Part shown: one piece after another, positions 34,528 through 43,394 of the stretch
Position numbering within the stretch: the stretch's first letter is position 1
Layout of the letters: every line of letters starts with the position of its first letter
Assembly: GCA_041554195.1 (NCBI GenBank)
Contig: JBFFMJ010000001.1
Span: 62,001 to 126,000 of the forward strand
DNA length: 64,000 nt
Source of the DNA: JAPHSX01 sp041554195
Lineage (GTDB): Bacteria; Pseudomonadota; Gammaproteobacteria; Thiohalomonadales; Thiohalomonadaceae
Direction of reading: 5' to 3'
Program-made: the position numbers and the translations under genes
Notes under the pieces: model-generated
What the model saw: only the letters and a program-made list of their open reading frames with translations
What the model was told of the DNA's origin: nothing
Database searches by the model: none

Positions 34528-35097
34528 ATGATTGACGAAGACCAACAGCAGACCCTGCTTGCGCTAGCCGAAACGGCGATTCGCCATGCCATGGAACACG
34601 GCACTCTGCTGCAGATCAATCCCGAGGACTTCGATGAGGCGCTACTCCAGCCCGCCGCCAGTTTCGTCACCCTGAAGAAAAGAGGGCAACTACGCGGCTG
34701 CATCGGCTCACTGGAAGCCCACCGCAGCATGGTAGAGGATGTGGTGCACAACGCCGATGCCGCCGCCTTCTCCGACCCGCGTTTTCCGCCACTACTGCAG
34801 GATGAACTCCCCGGGCTGGAACTCGATATCTCACTCCTCACCCCGGCGCAGGAGATGCAATTCAGTTCAGAGAAGGATCTCATCGCCCAACTGCAACCGG
34901 GTATTGATGGCCTGATTCTGGAGGAGGGTTATCGTCGCGGCACCTTCCTCCCCTCGGTATGGGAGCAGCTCCCCAACCCCGAACAGTTCCTGCAACACCT
35001 CAAACTCAAGGCGGGGCTCCCCCCCAACCACTGGTCCGCGAACATCCGCATCAGCCGCTATACCACACAGATCTTTGGTCGATGCCTCTCAGCATAA
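34528..35097 (+). CDS. amrA: AmmeMemoRadiSam system protein A (AMMECR1-like)
   Basis: A 189-residue AMMECR1-domain protein. Its ATG at 34528 directly follows the amrB stop. The most conserved segment is KKRGQLRGCIGSLEAHRSMV, and DAAAFSDPRFPPLLQDEL and YRRGTFLPSVWEQLPNPEQF also match the family. With the radical SAM and Memo proteins it completes the three-gene AmmeMemoRadiSam set. Confidence 0.94.
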   Translation: MIDEDQQQTLLALAETAIRHAMEHGTLLQINPEDFDEALLQPAASFVTLKKRGQLRGCIGSLEAHRSMVEDVVHNADAAAFSDPRFPPLLQDELPGLELDISLLTPAQEMQFSSEKDLIAQLQPGIDGLILEEGYRRGTFLPSVWEQLPNPEQFLQHLKLKAGLPPNHWSANIRISRYTTQIFGRCLSA

Positions 35098-35169
35098 GAA
35101 AAAGCCGCTTTTCACGGAACTAAACCAGCAATACTTAGTCTCTCCTCTTGATTTATCAACAACTTAACA

Positions 35170-35196
35170 TTAGCACTCACCCATTGAGAGTGCCAA
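35170..35196. promoter_or_regulatory. CIRCE element (HrcA operator) upstream of rpoH
   Basis: TTAGCACTC at 35170-35178, a 9-base spacer, then GAGTGCCAA at 35188-35196. CIRCE is TTAGCACTC-N9-GAGTGCTAA, so 17 of 18 arm bases match with the exact spacer. It covers the -35 element of the predicted rpoH promoter and would let HrcA block it. hrcA is not in the window. Confidence 0.85.
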
Positions 35197-35211
35197 AAAC
35201 TGTGCTATAGT
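35184..35211 (+). promoter_or_regulatory. Predicted sigma-70 promoter of rpoH
   Basis: TTGAGA (35184-35189) and TATAGT (35206-35211) each match the consensus in 5 of 6 positions, with a 16-base spacer. The expected start is near 35218, 23 bases before the ATG. The -35 lies inside the CIRCE element. Confidence 0.65.
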
Positions 35212-35240
35212 AATCCGCAGTCGTTAACGAGGAGATTCAG

Positions 35241-36122
35241 ATGAGTACCGCATTGAGCCCCTTGATGCAGAGCAACCAGACATTGCCCATCGCCAGTGGC
35301 AATCTCGACAGCTACATCCGTGCCGCCTACGCCATGCCGATGCTAGGCGAGCAGGAGGAGTACCAGCTGGCGGTACGCCTGCGCGATCACGGCGATGTAG
35401 AGGCTGCCCAGCGCCTGATTCTCTCCCATCTGCGCTTCGTCATCCGCATCGCCCGCGACTACAAAAATTACGGCCTGCCAGTGGCCGACCTGATCCAGGA
35501 GGGCACCGTCGGCCTGATGCGCGCGGTCAAACGCTTCGACCCGGAGCTCGGGGTGCGTCTGGCCAGCTACGCGGTTCACTGGATCCGCGCCGAGATCTAC
35601 GAATATGTGCTGCACCACTGGCGCATCGTCAAGGTCGCCACCACCAAGGCCCAGCGCAAGCTCTTCTTCAATCTGCACAAAATGAAGAAGCGCCTCGGCT
35701 GGTTTAACCGCGAGCAGGTCGAAGCGGTGGCGCAGGAGCTCGGGGTGAAGCCCGAAGAGGTCGAGCAGATGGAGGGCCGCCTGGCCGCCCGCGATCAGAT
35801 GTTCGATCCCTGGAGCCACAGCGACGATGATGACCAACAGCGTGGCCAGGAGCAGAACTATCTGGTCGATCTGCGCGAGGAGCCGTCACAACGCGCCGCT
35901 GATGAGCAGCAGAGCCAGCTGCAGAGCGAACTGCTGTTCCAGTCACTGGATAAGCTCGATCAGCGCTCACAGGATATTATTCGCCGTCGCTGGCTGAGTG
36001 ATGAGAAGGCCACCTTCAAGGAGTTGTCAGAGGAGTATGGCGTCTCCATCGAGCGCATCCGCCAGATCGAGGCGGCGGCATTTAAAAAGATGCGCGGTAA
36101 GCTGGCCTGCTTGCAGGGCTGA
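35241..36122 (+). CDS. rpoH: Heat-shock sigma factor RpoH (sigma-32)
   Basis: The alternative sigma factor for heat-shock genes. It has 293 residues, full length. Region 2 includes RFVIRIARDYKNYGLPVADL and LIQEGTVGLMRAVKRFDPE. The RpoH box QRKLFFNLHKMKKRL, which separates RpoH from RpoD/RpoS, is present near residue 135. Region 4 ends in YGVSIERIRQIEAAAFKKMR. The start has GAGGAG. The leader carries a CIRCE element, which adds HrcA-type repression. A strong terminator follows. Confidence 0.97.
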   Translation: MSTALSPLMQSNQTLPIASGNLDSYIRAAYAMPMLGEQEEYQLAVRLRDHGDVEAAQRLILSHLRFVIRIARDYKNYGLPVADLIQEGTVGLMRAVKRFDPELGVRLASYAVHWIRAEIYEYVLHHWRIVKVATTKAQRKLFFNLHKMKKRLGWFNREQVEAVAQELGVKPEEVEQMEGRLAARDQMFDPWSHSDDDDQQRGQEQNYLVDLREEPSQRAADEQQSQLQSELLFQSLDKLDQRSQDIIRRRWLSDEKATFKELSEEYGVSIERIRQIEAAAFKKMRGKLACLQG

Positions 36123-36143
36123 TTAGTCAACAACCTTAATAAG

Positions 36144-36182
36144 AAAAAGCCCGAAGCACTTATAGTGCTACGGGCTTTTTTC
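36144..36182. terminator. Bidirectional rho-independent terminator between rpoH and cheB
   Basis: A near-perfect hairpin: AAAAAGCCCG and AGCACT pair with AGTGCT and CGGGCTTTTT, followed by a T-run on the plus strand and A-run on the other side. It serves rpoH (plus) and cheB (minus). Confidence 0.9.
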
Positions 36183-36202
36183 TTAGCGACAGAATCGACG
36201 GC

Positions 36203-37276
36203 TTAGAGCTGTGCCAGGGCGGGGCCTACCTCATTGAGTGAGAGCACGCGGTCGCTCAGGTTCGCCTCAGCCACCGCCTCCGGCATGCCGTAGACCACGC
36301 AACTCGCTTCGTCCTGTGACCAAACCTGTGAGCCGCCCTGCTTCAGGGTACGGCAGCCCTCACGTCCGTCAGCACCCATGCCGGTGAGGATCACCGCCAG
36401 GGTCTGCGCAGGGTAGACCTTGGCGACGGAAGTAAAGGTGATATCGACACTGGGTTTGTAGATCTGGCCCTCCTCAGGCTCGACCACCTTCAGTAGCTGG
36501 CGCCCTCCCCGACTCTCCAGCAACATTTGCATGCCGCCGGGAGCTAAATAGGCGGTACCCGGCTGCAGGGTGTCACCGTCTGCCGCCTCTTTGACATTGA
36601 TCTGGCAGAGCTGATCGAGGCGTGCCGCAAAGGCAGGGGTAAAACTACCGGGCATGTGCTGCACCACCACGATAGGCAGCGGGAAGTTGCCGGGAAGCCT
36701 GGTGAGAACCTCCTGCAGCGCTACCGGCCCACCGGTGGAGGTACCGATGGCAAGCAGCTTGAACGGACCGCTGTATCTAGCTGGATCTACTGCTGGAAGG
36801 TCAACAGCTGCCGCGGCATGTGGAGCAGCCGTTGCGATCGAGGCCGAAGGACGAGGGGCCGCACCCGGGGCGAGGGCATGGCCGTGGGGCAGTGAGAAGA
36901 CACGATCACACAGGACTCTGGTGGCCTCATCGCGGTTGTGCGAGATATCCTCAAAGCGCTTGGGAAGATAGTCGACCGCACCGGCATCCAGTGCATCAAG
37001 GGTCGCCCTGGCACCAGCAGTGGTCAGTGAGGAGAACATCATAATTGGGCATGGCGTTGCCTGCATAATGCGACGGGTGGCTGTGATGCCATCCATTACC
37101 GGCATTTCGATATCCATGATGATGACGCTGGGCTTGAGCTTGGCCGCCATCTCGATCGCCTCAGCACCATTGGCCGCCTCGCCGACCACCTCCAGACGGG
37201 CGTCGCTATCAAGCATCTCCTTGACGCGGCGACGGAAAAAACCGGAATCGTCTACAACCAGTACCCGTGTGGGCAT
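36203..37276 (-). CDS. cheB: Chemotaxis response regulator/methylesterase CheB
   Basis: Demethylates and deamidates chemoreceptors when phosphorylated. It has 357 residues. The receiver domain has the phospho-acceptor Asp in VIIMDIEMPVMDG (about residue 56) and DDSGFF near the N-terminus. After an Ala/Pro linker, the methylesterase domain carries the catalytic residues in LAIGTSTGGP, VVQHMPGSFTPAF and LTGMGADGREG. No cheA/cheW is nearby; cheR lies 26 kb away. Confidence 0.96.
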   Translation of the reverse strand: MPTRVLVVDDSGFFRRRVKEMLDSDARLEVVGEAANGAEAIEMAAKLKPSVIIMDIEMPVMDGITATRRIMQATPCPIMMFSSLTTAGARATLDALDAGAVDYLPKRFEDISHNRDEATRVLCDRVFSLPHGHALAPGAAPRPSASIATAAPHAAAAVDLPAVDPARYSGPFKLLAIGTSTGGPVALQEVLTRLPGNFPLPIVVVQHMPGSFTPAFAARLDQLCQINVKEAADGDTLQPGTAYLAPGGMQMLLESRGGRQLLKVVEPEEGQIYKPSVDITFTSVAKVYPAQTLAVILTGMGADGREGCRTLKQGGSQVWSQDEASCVVYGMPEAVAEANLSDRVLSLNEVGPALAQL

Positions 37277-37375
37277 GCATCCCCCTAACTATTCGTAATG
37301 TGCTAACACTTTTGCAGTTTACACCAGCTGCAGTGCCCTGGGCGTATGCATTCATCCAGCGTGGGCTTGGAATAA

Positions 37376-37918
37376 TTAGCGCAAAAAATGCTCGCGATAG
37401 TGGCGCAACTCGTTAATCGAGTCGCGGATGTCATCCATCGCCAGGTGGCTACCGCTCTTGCTAAAACCCTGCAGCACCGCCGGTGCCCAGCGGCGAGCCA
37501 GCTCCTTGAGGGTGCTGACATCAAGGTTGCGGTAATGAAAGAAGGCCTCCAGCGTCGGCATGGTGCGGGCGAGAAAGCGACGGTCCTGACAGATGCTGTT
37601 GCCGCACATCGGCGACTGCCCCTTGTCGATATATTGCTCGAGGAAGGCGATGGTCTGCGCCTCCGCCTCGGCCTCGTCCATCCGGCTCTGTCGTACCCGC
37701 TCCAGCAGGCCGGAGCCGCCGTGCTGTTTCTGGTTCCACTCATCCATCCGCCCCAGCACCATCTCGCTCTGATGGATGGCAAACACCGGCCCCTCGGCCA
37801 GGGTGTTCAATTCGGCATCGGTGACGATGGTGGCAATTTCGATAATGCGGTCACTGTCAGAATCAAGACCGGTCATCTCCAGGTCGATCCAGATCAGGTT
37901 GTCGGGGTGCTTGCTCAT
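37376..37918 (-). CDS. orn: Oligoribonuclease Orn
   Basis: A 3'-5' exoribonuclease that degrades very short RNAs and the linear product of c-di-GMP. The frame opens earlier, but MSKHPDNLIWIDLEMTGLD at 37918 is the family start; 180 residues. DEDDh residues are visible: D and E in WIDLEMTGL, and His-x-Asp in AMDDIRDSINELRHYREH. It is divergent from the Ste24 gene. Confidence 0.96.
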   Translation of the reverse strand: MSKHPDNLIWIDLEMTGLDSDSDRIIEIATIVTDAELNTLAEGPVFAIHQSEMVLGRMDEWNQKQHGGSGLLERVRQSRMDEAEAEAQTIAFLEQYIDKGQSPMCGNSICQDRRFLARTMPTLEAFFHYRNLDVSTLKELARRWAPAVLQGFSKSGSHLAMDDIRDSINELRHYREHFLR

Positions 37919-38006
37919 CTTACTTTCAGCCTTTAGTAACTTGCCAACCATTCTAGCAAAAGCTACCCTGCCGCGGCGCATCAATATAAAAGGACGACAC
38001 AGTCAC

Positions 38007-39257
38007 ATGCACAGCTTTACCCTGCTCTTTCTCGCCATGCTCACCCTTTCGCTCGCCATCTCGCTGTGGCTGGAGCAGCGCCAGTTGCGCCACGTGCAGG
38101 CCAACCGCCACGCCGTGCCCGAGGCCTTTGCCGGGCAGATCAGCCTGGAAGCGCACCAGAAGGCCGCCGACTACACCGTGACCAAGGTGCGGCTGTCGCG
38201 CTTTGAGCTGCTCTATAGCACCCTGATCCTGCTCGGGCTGACCCTGGGCGGCGGCCTTAATCTCCTGGATCAACTCTGGAGTGGCCTGGAGCTCGGCCCC
38301 CTGTGGGGCGGCGTCGCCTTTCTGCTCAGCCTCACCCTGCTGACCACGCTGCTGGATCTCCCCTTCTCCATCTATCGCACCTTTCGTATCGAGCAGCGCT
38401 TCGGCTTTAACAAATCCACCCCCGGCCTGTTTATTGCCGATATGCTCAAGGGGCTGCTGCTGATGCTGCTCATCGGCACCCCGATGGCGGCACTGGTGCT
38501 GTGGCTGATGGATAGCACCGGCGCGCAGTGGTGGCTCTATGTATGGGGGGTATGGAGCGGCTTCACCCTGCTGATGATGTGGGCCTACCCGGCGGTGATC
38601 GCGCCGCTGTTCAACAAATTCACCCCGCTGGAGGATGAGGCGCTGAGTGAGCGCATCGACAATCTGCTGGCGCGCTGCGGCTTTACATCCAACGGCGTCT
38701 TCGTGATGGACGGCTCGCGGCGCTCCAGCCACGGCAACGCCTACTTCTCCGGCCTCGGCAACAACAAACGCATCGTCTTTTTTGACACCCTGCTGAAGAG
38801 TCTCAGCGCCGATGAAATCGAGGCGGTACTGGCCCACGAACTGGGCCATTTTCGCCGCAACCACATCAAAAAGCGCATCGTGCTGATGATGGGGATGAGT
38901 CTGGCCGGTCTCGCCCTGCTGGGGTGGCTGATGCAGCAGACCTGGTTCTACAGCGCACTGGGCGTCGCCACCCCCTCGGTACACACCGCACTGGCGCTAT
39001 TCCTGATGGTGCTGCCAGTCTTTACCTTCTTCCTGCAACCGCTGATGGCGATGTCGATGCGCAAGCACGAGTTCGAGGCCGACGATTTTGCCGCCGCGCA
39101 TGCCGATGCCAATGAGCTGATCCGCGCCCTGGTCAAACTCTACCAGGAGAACGCCAGCACCCTTACCCCGGACCACCTCTACTCGGCCTTCCACGACAGC
39201 CACCCGCCCGCACCGGTGCGCATCGCCCATCTCTCATCTACAATGCAGAAAGATTAA
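38007..39257 (+). CDS. M48/Ste24-type membrane metalloprotease
   Basis: A 416-residue CAAX-protease-1/Ste24 homologue (peptidase M48). Start at 38007 with AAAAGGACG upstream. Several TM segments occur before the zinc motif VLAHELGHFRRNH (about residue 280). Two more TMs follow, then FEADDFAAAHADANELI with the third zinc ligand. A bacterial substrate is unknown; membrane-protein quality control is likely. It heads a run with the cytochrome, phhB and rsgA. Confidence 0.92.
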   Translation: MHSFTLLFLAMLTLSLAISLWLEQRQLRHVQANRHAVPEAFAGQISLEAHQKAADYTVTKVRLSRFELLYSTLILLGLTLGGGLNLLDQLWSGLELGPLWGGVAFLLSLTLLTTLLDLPFSIYRTFRIEQRFGFNKSTPGLFIADMLKGLLLMLLIGTPMAALVLWLMDSTGAQWWLYVWGVWSGFTLLMMWAYPAVIAPLFNKFTPLEDEALSERIDNLLARCGFTSNGVFVMDGSRRSSHGNAYFSGLGNNKRIVFFDTLLKSLSADEIEAVLAHELGHFRRNHIKKRIVLMMGMSLAGLALLGWLMQQTWFYSALGVATPSVHTALALFLMVLPVFTFFLQPLMAMSMRKHEFEADDFAAAHADANELIRALVKLYQENASTLTPDHLYSAFHDSHPPAPVRIAHLSSTMQKD

Positions 39258-39271
39258 TCGAGGAATTGACT

Positions 39272-39580
39272 ATGAAAACTGTGATCACCACCCTTGGCCT
39301 GCTGGCCGCTGCGCTATTCACCATGAATGCCTCTGCCGCCGATACCAGCCGCGGGGCCACCCTGCACAACGAGCAGTGCATGGCCTGCCACGCCGCCCGT
39401 TTTGGCGACGGCGGCAATGCGATCTATACCCGCGCCAACCGCCGCGTAACCAGTCTGGCCGGCCTGCAGAAGCAGGTAGACCGCTGCAAGAACAACCTGC
39501 AGATCGTCTGGTTTGATGAGGATGTGGCCGACGTCACCGCCCACCTCAACGCCACCTTCTACAAATTTCCGGAAAATTGA
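39272..39580 (+). CDS. Small periplasmic cytochrome c without an obvious axial Met
   Basis: A 102-residue protein with a signal peptide (MKTVITTLGLLAAALFTMNA) and one haem motif, QCMACHAARFGDGGN. The mature chain has no Met other than the one inside CMACH, so the usual second axial ligand is missing; His in VTAHLNATFY could replace it. A second conserved-looking Cys lies in VDRCKNNLQIVWF. The start at 39272 has GAGG upstream. Its stop overlaps the phhB start by one base (TGATG). Confidence 0.85.
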   Translation: MKTVITTLGLLAAALFTMNASAADTSRGATLHNEQCMACHAARFGDGGNAIYTRANRRVTSLAGLQKQVDRCKNNLQIVWFDEDVADVTAHLNATFYKFPEN

Positions 39581-39921
39581 TGTCACCGCTGCACCTGCAA
39601 CTCTGCCGCTCTCCCGAGCAGGGGCTGGTGCGACTCAGTGAGTCCGAGCTGTCGCAGAGCCTGCAGCTGCTACCCCAGTGGCAGCTGAGTGCTGACGAGC
39701 CACTGCTGCAGCGCGAATTCCGTTTCCGGGATTACTACCAGACCCTGGCCTTCGTTAACGCCGTCGCCTGGATCGCCCACCAGCAGGATCACCACCCCGA
39801 GTTAGTCGTCAACTACAACCGCTGCCGGGTGAGTTACTCCACCCATGCCGTCGACGGCATTTCGATGAATGATTTCATCTGTGCGGCAAAGATCGACCAG
39901 CTCTACGACACCCCGGCATAA
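39580..39921 (+). CDS. phhB: Pterin-4a-carbinolamine dehydratase PhhB
   Basis: Recycles the carbinolamine formed by pterin-dependent hydroxylases. It has 113 residues. The family motif is HQQDHHPELVVNYNRCRVSY, followed by STHAVDGISMNDFICAAKID. The ATG overlaps the cytochrome stop by one base. No phenylalanine hydroxylase is nearby, so another role is possible. Confidence 0.93.
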   Translation: MSPLHLQLCRSPEQGLVRLSESELSQSLQLLPQWQLSADEPLLQREFRFRDYYQTLAFVNAVAWIAHQQDHHPELVVNYNRCRVSYSTHAVDGISMNDFICAAKIDQLYDTPA

Positions 39922-39958
39922 TATGCCCTCCAACCCCCTTAGCTAGCACAGAGAATTC

Positions 39959-40984
39959 ATGGCCGGACGCAAACTAAATCGACGCCAGCAGTGGCGCATC
40001 GAGAAGATCCAGGAAGAGCGCCGCACGCGCATGGAGCGCAAGCAGGGCCGCCTGGAGCAGCGCATTGGCGGTGAGGGGGGACTGGGTGCGGAGCAGACCG
40101 GGCTGGTGATCGCCAGCTTCGGCGCCTCACTGGAGATCGAGGCGGAGAACGGCGAGCAGCTACGCTGCCTGCTGCGCCAGAACCTGCCGCTAATCGTCGT
40201 CGGCGACCGGGTAGTGTGGCAGGCCGGGCAGGAAGGGGGCGTAGTCACCGCGCTTCAGGAACGCCGCTCGCTGCTCTCCCGCCCCGACGCACGCGGTGAG
40301 CAGAAGGGGCTGGCCGCCAATATCGACCAGATCATCGTCGTCGTTGCCCCCGCCCCGCTCTACAGCACCGAGCTTATCGACCAGTACCTGGCGGCGGCGG
40401 AGCTGACCGGCATCACCCCGCTGCTGCTGTTAAACAAGATAGACCTGATCGGTGATCAGAATCAGCGGCAGGTTGAACAGCTGCTGCAACGCTATCGTGA
40501 CATCGGCTATCGGGTACTCACCTCCAGCACCAAGGTCAACCACGGGCTGGATGAGCTGATCGAACAGCTCAAGGGGCACACCAATGTCTTCGTCGGCCAG
40601 TCCGGCGTTGGGAAGTCCTCGCTCAGCAACGCGCTAATGCCAGGGCTAAATATTGCGACCAAGGTACTCTCCGAACGTAGCGGACTGGGTCAGCACACCA
40701 CCAGCACAGCCCGCCTCTACCACCTGCCCCAGGGGGGCAGCGTCATCGACTCGCCGGGGGTGCGTGAATTCCGCCTGTGGCAGATGGATGAATCGACCCT
40801 GGCCGAGGGCTTTCGCGAGTTTCACCCCTTCCTCGGGATGTGCAAATTTCGCGACTGCAAACATCAAAGGGAGCCGCAGTGTGCCCTGAAGAGGGCGCAG
40901 GAGGAGGGCAAGATCAGCCGCGAGCGTTTGAACAATTACCACAAGATCGTCTCACAACTGAGTGAGTTCGCCAGCGATTACTGA
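39959..40984 (+). CDS. rsgA: Ribosome small-subunit biogenesis GTPase RsgA
   Basis: A GTPase acting late in 30S assembly. It has 341 residues. An N-terminal OB domain precedes the circularly permuted GTPase: NKID (G4) comes before GQSGVGKSSLSNAL (G1, about residues 216-229) and DSPGV (G3). The C-terminal zinc site is in CKFRDCKHQREPQC. Proximity to orn is typical in gammaproteobacteria. Confidence 0.97.
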   Translation: MAGRKLNRRQQWRIEKIQEERRTRMERKQGRLEQRIGGEGGLGAEQTGLVIASFGASLEIEAENGEQLRCLLRQNLPLIVVGDRVVWQAGQEGGVVTALQERRSLLSRPDARGEQKGLAANIDQIIVVVAPAPLYSTELIDQYLAAAELTGITPLLLLNKIDLIGDQNQRQVEQLLQRYRDIGYRVLTSSTKVNHGLDELIEQLKGHTNVFVGQSGVGKSSLSNALMPGLNIATKVLSERSGLGQHTTSTARLYHLPQGGSVIDSPGVREFRLWQMDESTLAEGFREFHPFLGMCKFRDCKHQREPQCALKRAQEEGKISRERLNNYHKIVSQLSEFASDY

Positions 40985-41087
40985 GTCGGTGGCTTATTGT
41001 CCAGCGCCCCAAATAGCACTCGCTCCATAGCGGTGGCTGGCATAACGGTAAAACCATCCGGTCCCACTTCATCCGTGACAGACAGAT

Positions 41088-43394
41088 TTAATCCGAAAAA
41101 TTCTCCATAAACCCATCCATCAACTCCAGCACGGCGCCAACAGAGTCATCCACACTCTCCACCGGAACGGGCTGACACTTTAGTGCATCCAGCAGTATTC
41201 GGACTTCGGCGTAAAGCGCGCTAGCTCCCACAATACTGGCCGAACCCGCCAGCTTGTGCAGTACTTCGTAGAGTGTTTCGTAGTCGGCGCTACGGTGTGC
41301 CTCAGTAATGGCGGTGACGCTCTCTGGCATCATCTCCAAGAACATTTCCAGGAGTTGTTGCGCGGTTTTTTCGTCTCCCCCTACGTTGCCGAGGGCGACC
41401 GTTGGATCGTAGACCTGCAACGGTTGTTCGATTTGCTGTTGCGGCGATGACGTCGGCGGCGGCAGCTTTTCATCACCACACCAGCGAGCGATCATGGCAT
41501 TGAGATCTTCGGGTTTGTAGGGTTTGGCCAACAGGTCATTCATCCCGGCCTCAAACACCTCTTTGCGCATCTCGGGGAAGGCGTGAGCGGTGATGGCGAT
41601 GATCGGCAGTGTCGCTATAGCGCTTTGTGAGTGGCGAATTTTTCTCGTCACGTCGATACCACTCATGCCTGGCATCTCTAAATCCATCAGCACCAGATCA
41701 AATTGCTGACTGCTCACCAGCTGCAGAGCCTCGACACCGCTTTCTGCAGTGCAGACCATAACGCCCTCATTCGCGAGCAGAGTAGAGGCTACGGTGAGAT
41801 TGAGGATGTTGTCATCGACTACCAGAATGCGCAGGCCGCCGAGACTGGGTTTAAGGTCAAGCGTTGTTTGATGCCTGACCTCCCCTTCATCCGCCTCCTG
41901 CAGCTGAATATTCGATACGCCCAGGCGTAACACAATGGTAAAGACGGAACCCTGGCCGGGGGCACTTGAGAGCGTAATATCACCATCCATCATCGATACC
42001 AGGCGCTTGGTGATGACCAGGCCAAGACCGGTGCCGCCGTAGCGTCGCGTGATTGAGCCGTCAGCCTGCTGGAAGGGTTGGAACAGAAGTGCCTGTTGCT
42101 GCGGGGTAATGCCGATGCCGGTATCACGCACGGTTATGCGCAGGCTGAGCCATGCATCCTTGAGGCGTTCGTTCTCTATGCGAATGGAGACCTTTCCACG
42201 CTCCGTAAATTTAATAGCATTGCCCAGCAGGTTGGTAACAATCTGACGCAGACGTACCGGATCACCATGTAGCCATTGTGGCACGTCAGCGGCGACAACG
42301 GCCTCCAGGGCAAGCCCTTTCTCCTCAGCCTTGGGGTCGAACAGGGCAATAACCTCATCAATCACAGTGCGCAGGGGAAAGTCGGTCTGTTGCAGGTTGA
42401 GTTTACCAGCCTCCATCTTCGAGAAGTCGAGGATGTCATCGATGATAGTGAGCAGGCTCTCTGCTGACTGGCTGATGTTGTGTACATAGACGCGCTGTGC
42501 CTCGGACAATTCCGTCTTATTCAGCAGACTGGTAAAGCCCATCACACCATTCATCGGTGTACGAATCTCATGACTCATGGTGGCAAGAAATTCACTTTTT
42601 GCCTGACTGGCAGACTCTGCCAGACGCTTGGCCGATTCCAGATCGCGGGTGCGTTCTGCCACCAGAGATTCAAGATCTTCATGGTAGGTAAGCAGTTCAC
42701 CTTCATAGTCCTGAATGCGGTTCAGCATCACGTTAAAACCGTCGACCAAATCACCCAGCTCATCGTTACTGGCGCGCTCTGCCCGTTGATCGAACTCCTT
42801 ACTTTCAGCCACCTCACCCATGGTCTTTAGCAGACGCTGTACCGGTAGCGAGACAATGCGCTGCAGCCGGCTCGAAAGCAGCAGCGCCAGCAACATCGAA
42901 ACCATGAAGACACCCAGACTCAAATAGGATTGCTTAATTAGCACCGTCCTGGCCCGACTCATATCGGCAATGATATGGAAGTATCCAATTAACTCCCCAT
43001 CTAATCGGATTGGCTCCTCTACAGCGACATTGTCCAGCAGGGAGCCCTGCGAGGACTCTTCTGCCACCGCCCCGGCTCCCTCAAACTGGGGGTGTCGATA
43101 CTCTGCCAGCACTTCATGATTTTTATTGTAGATAACCGCCCAGAGTATATCTGGCTGAGAAGAGAGGGTGGCGAGGATCTCCTCTGCCGTGTAACGATCA
43201 TTGAAGGAGAGTGCGGCACTGCTGTTGGCCCCAAGCACATTGGCCAGGGCCCGCAGGTGCGTACCGGCCTCGTTTCGTGCCGAAGCCAACTCCAGCACCA
43301 TGAAAAGCAACAGACTCAACAACAACACGGCAGCGGCGGTGAACAGAATAATCGCTTCAAGTTTATGTTTTATCGAGGCGTTGCGCAGGATCAC
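41088..43394 (-). CDS. BarA-like hybrid sensor histidine kinase with Hpt domain
   Basis: A 768-residue tripartite kinase. Order: TM1 (about 12-33), periplasmic sensor (about 34-150), TM2 (about 155-175), HAMP (about 177-230) and coiled coil. The HisKA H-box is SHEIRTPMNGVMGF (about 275) and the ATPase domain has NLLGNAIKFT and GGTGLGLVI. The receiver domain carries Asp in LVLMDLEMPGMSG (about 575). The C-terminal Hpt is LHKLAGSASIVGA. Its start overlaps the yfiR-like stop by 4 bases. No separate output regulator is next to it. Confidence 0.93.
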   Translation of the reverse strand: MILRNASIKHKLEAIILFTAAAVLLLSLLLFMVLELASARNEAGTHLRALANVLGANSSAALSFNDRYTAEEILATLSSQPDILWAVIYNKNHEVLAEYRHPQFEGAGAVAEESSQGSLLDNVAVEEPIRLDGELIGYFHIIADMSRARTVLIKQSYLSLGVFMVSMLLALLLSSRLQRIVSLPVQRLLKTMGEVAESKEFDQRAERASNDELGDLVDGFNVMLNRIQDYEGELLTYHEDLESLVAERTRDLESAKRLAESASQAKSEFLATMSHEIRTPMNGVMGFTSLLNKTELSEAQRVYVHNISQSAESLLTIIDDILDFSKMEAGKLNLQQTDFPLRTVIDEVIALFDPKAEEKGLALEAVVAADVPQWLHGDPVRLRQIVTNLLGNAIKFTERGKVSIRIENERLKDAWLSLRITVRDTGIGITPQQQALLFQPFQQADGSITRRYGGTGLGLVITKRLVSMMDGDITLSSAPGQGSVFTIVLRLGVSNIQLQEADEGEVRHQTTLDLKPSLGGLRILVVDDNILNLTVASTLLANEGVMVCTAESGVEALQLVSSQQFDLVLMDLEMPGMSGIDVTRKIRHSQSAIATLPIIAITAHAFPEMRKEVFEAGMNDLLAKPYKPEDLNAMIARWCGDEKLPPPTSSPQQQIEQPLQVYDPTVALGNVGGDEKTAQQLLEMFLEMMPESVTAITEAHRSADYETLYEVLHKLAGSASIVGASALYAEVRILLDALKCQPVPVESVDDSVGAVLELMDGFMENFSD

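Noticed and set aside
37953..38984. 343-codon minus-strand open frame opposite the Ste24 gene
   Set aside because: Gln/Gly-rich antisense shadow of a protein with an intact HELGH motif.
40985..41087. Protein-like minus-strand frame after the hybrid kinase stop (ending near NKPPTQ)
   Set aside because: No start codon with ribosome site; would need a frameshift in the kinase gene that nothing else supports.
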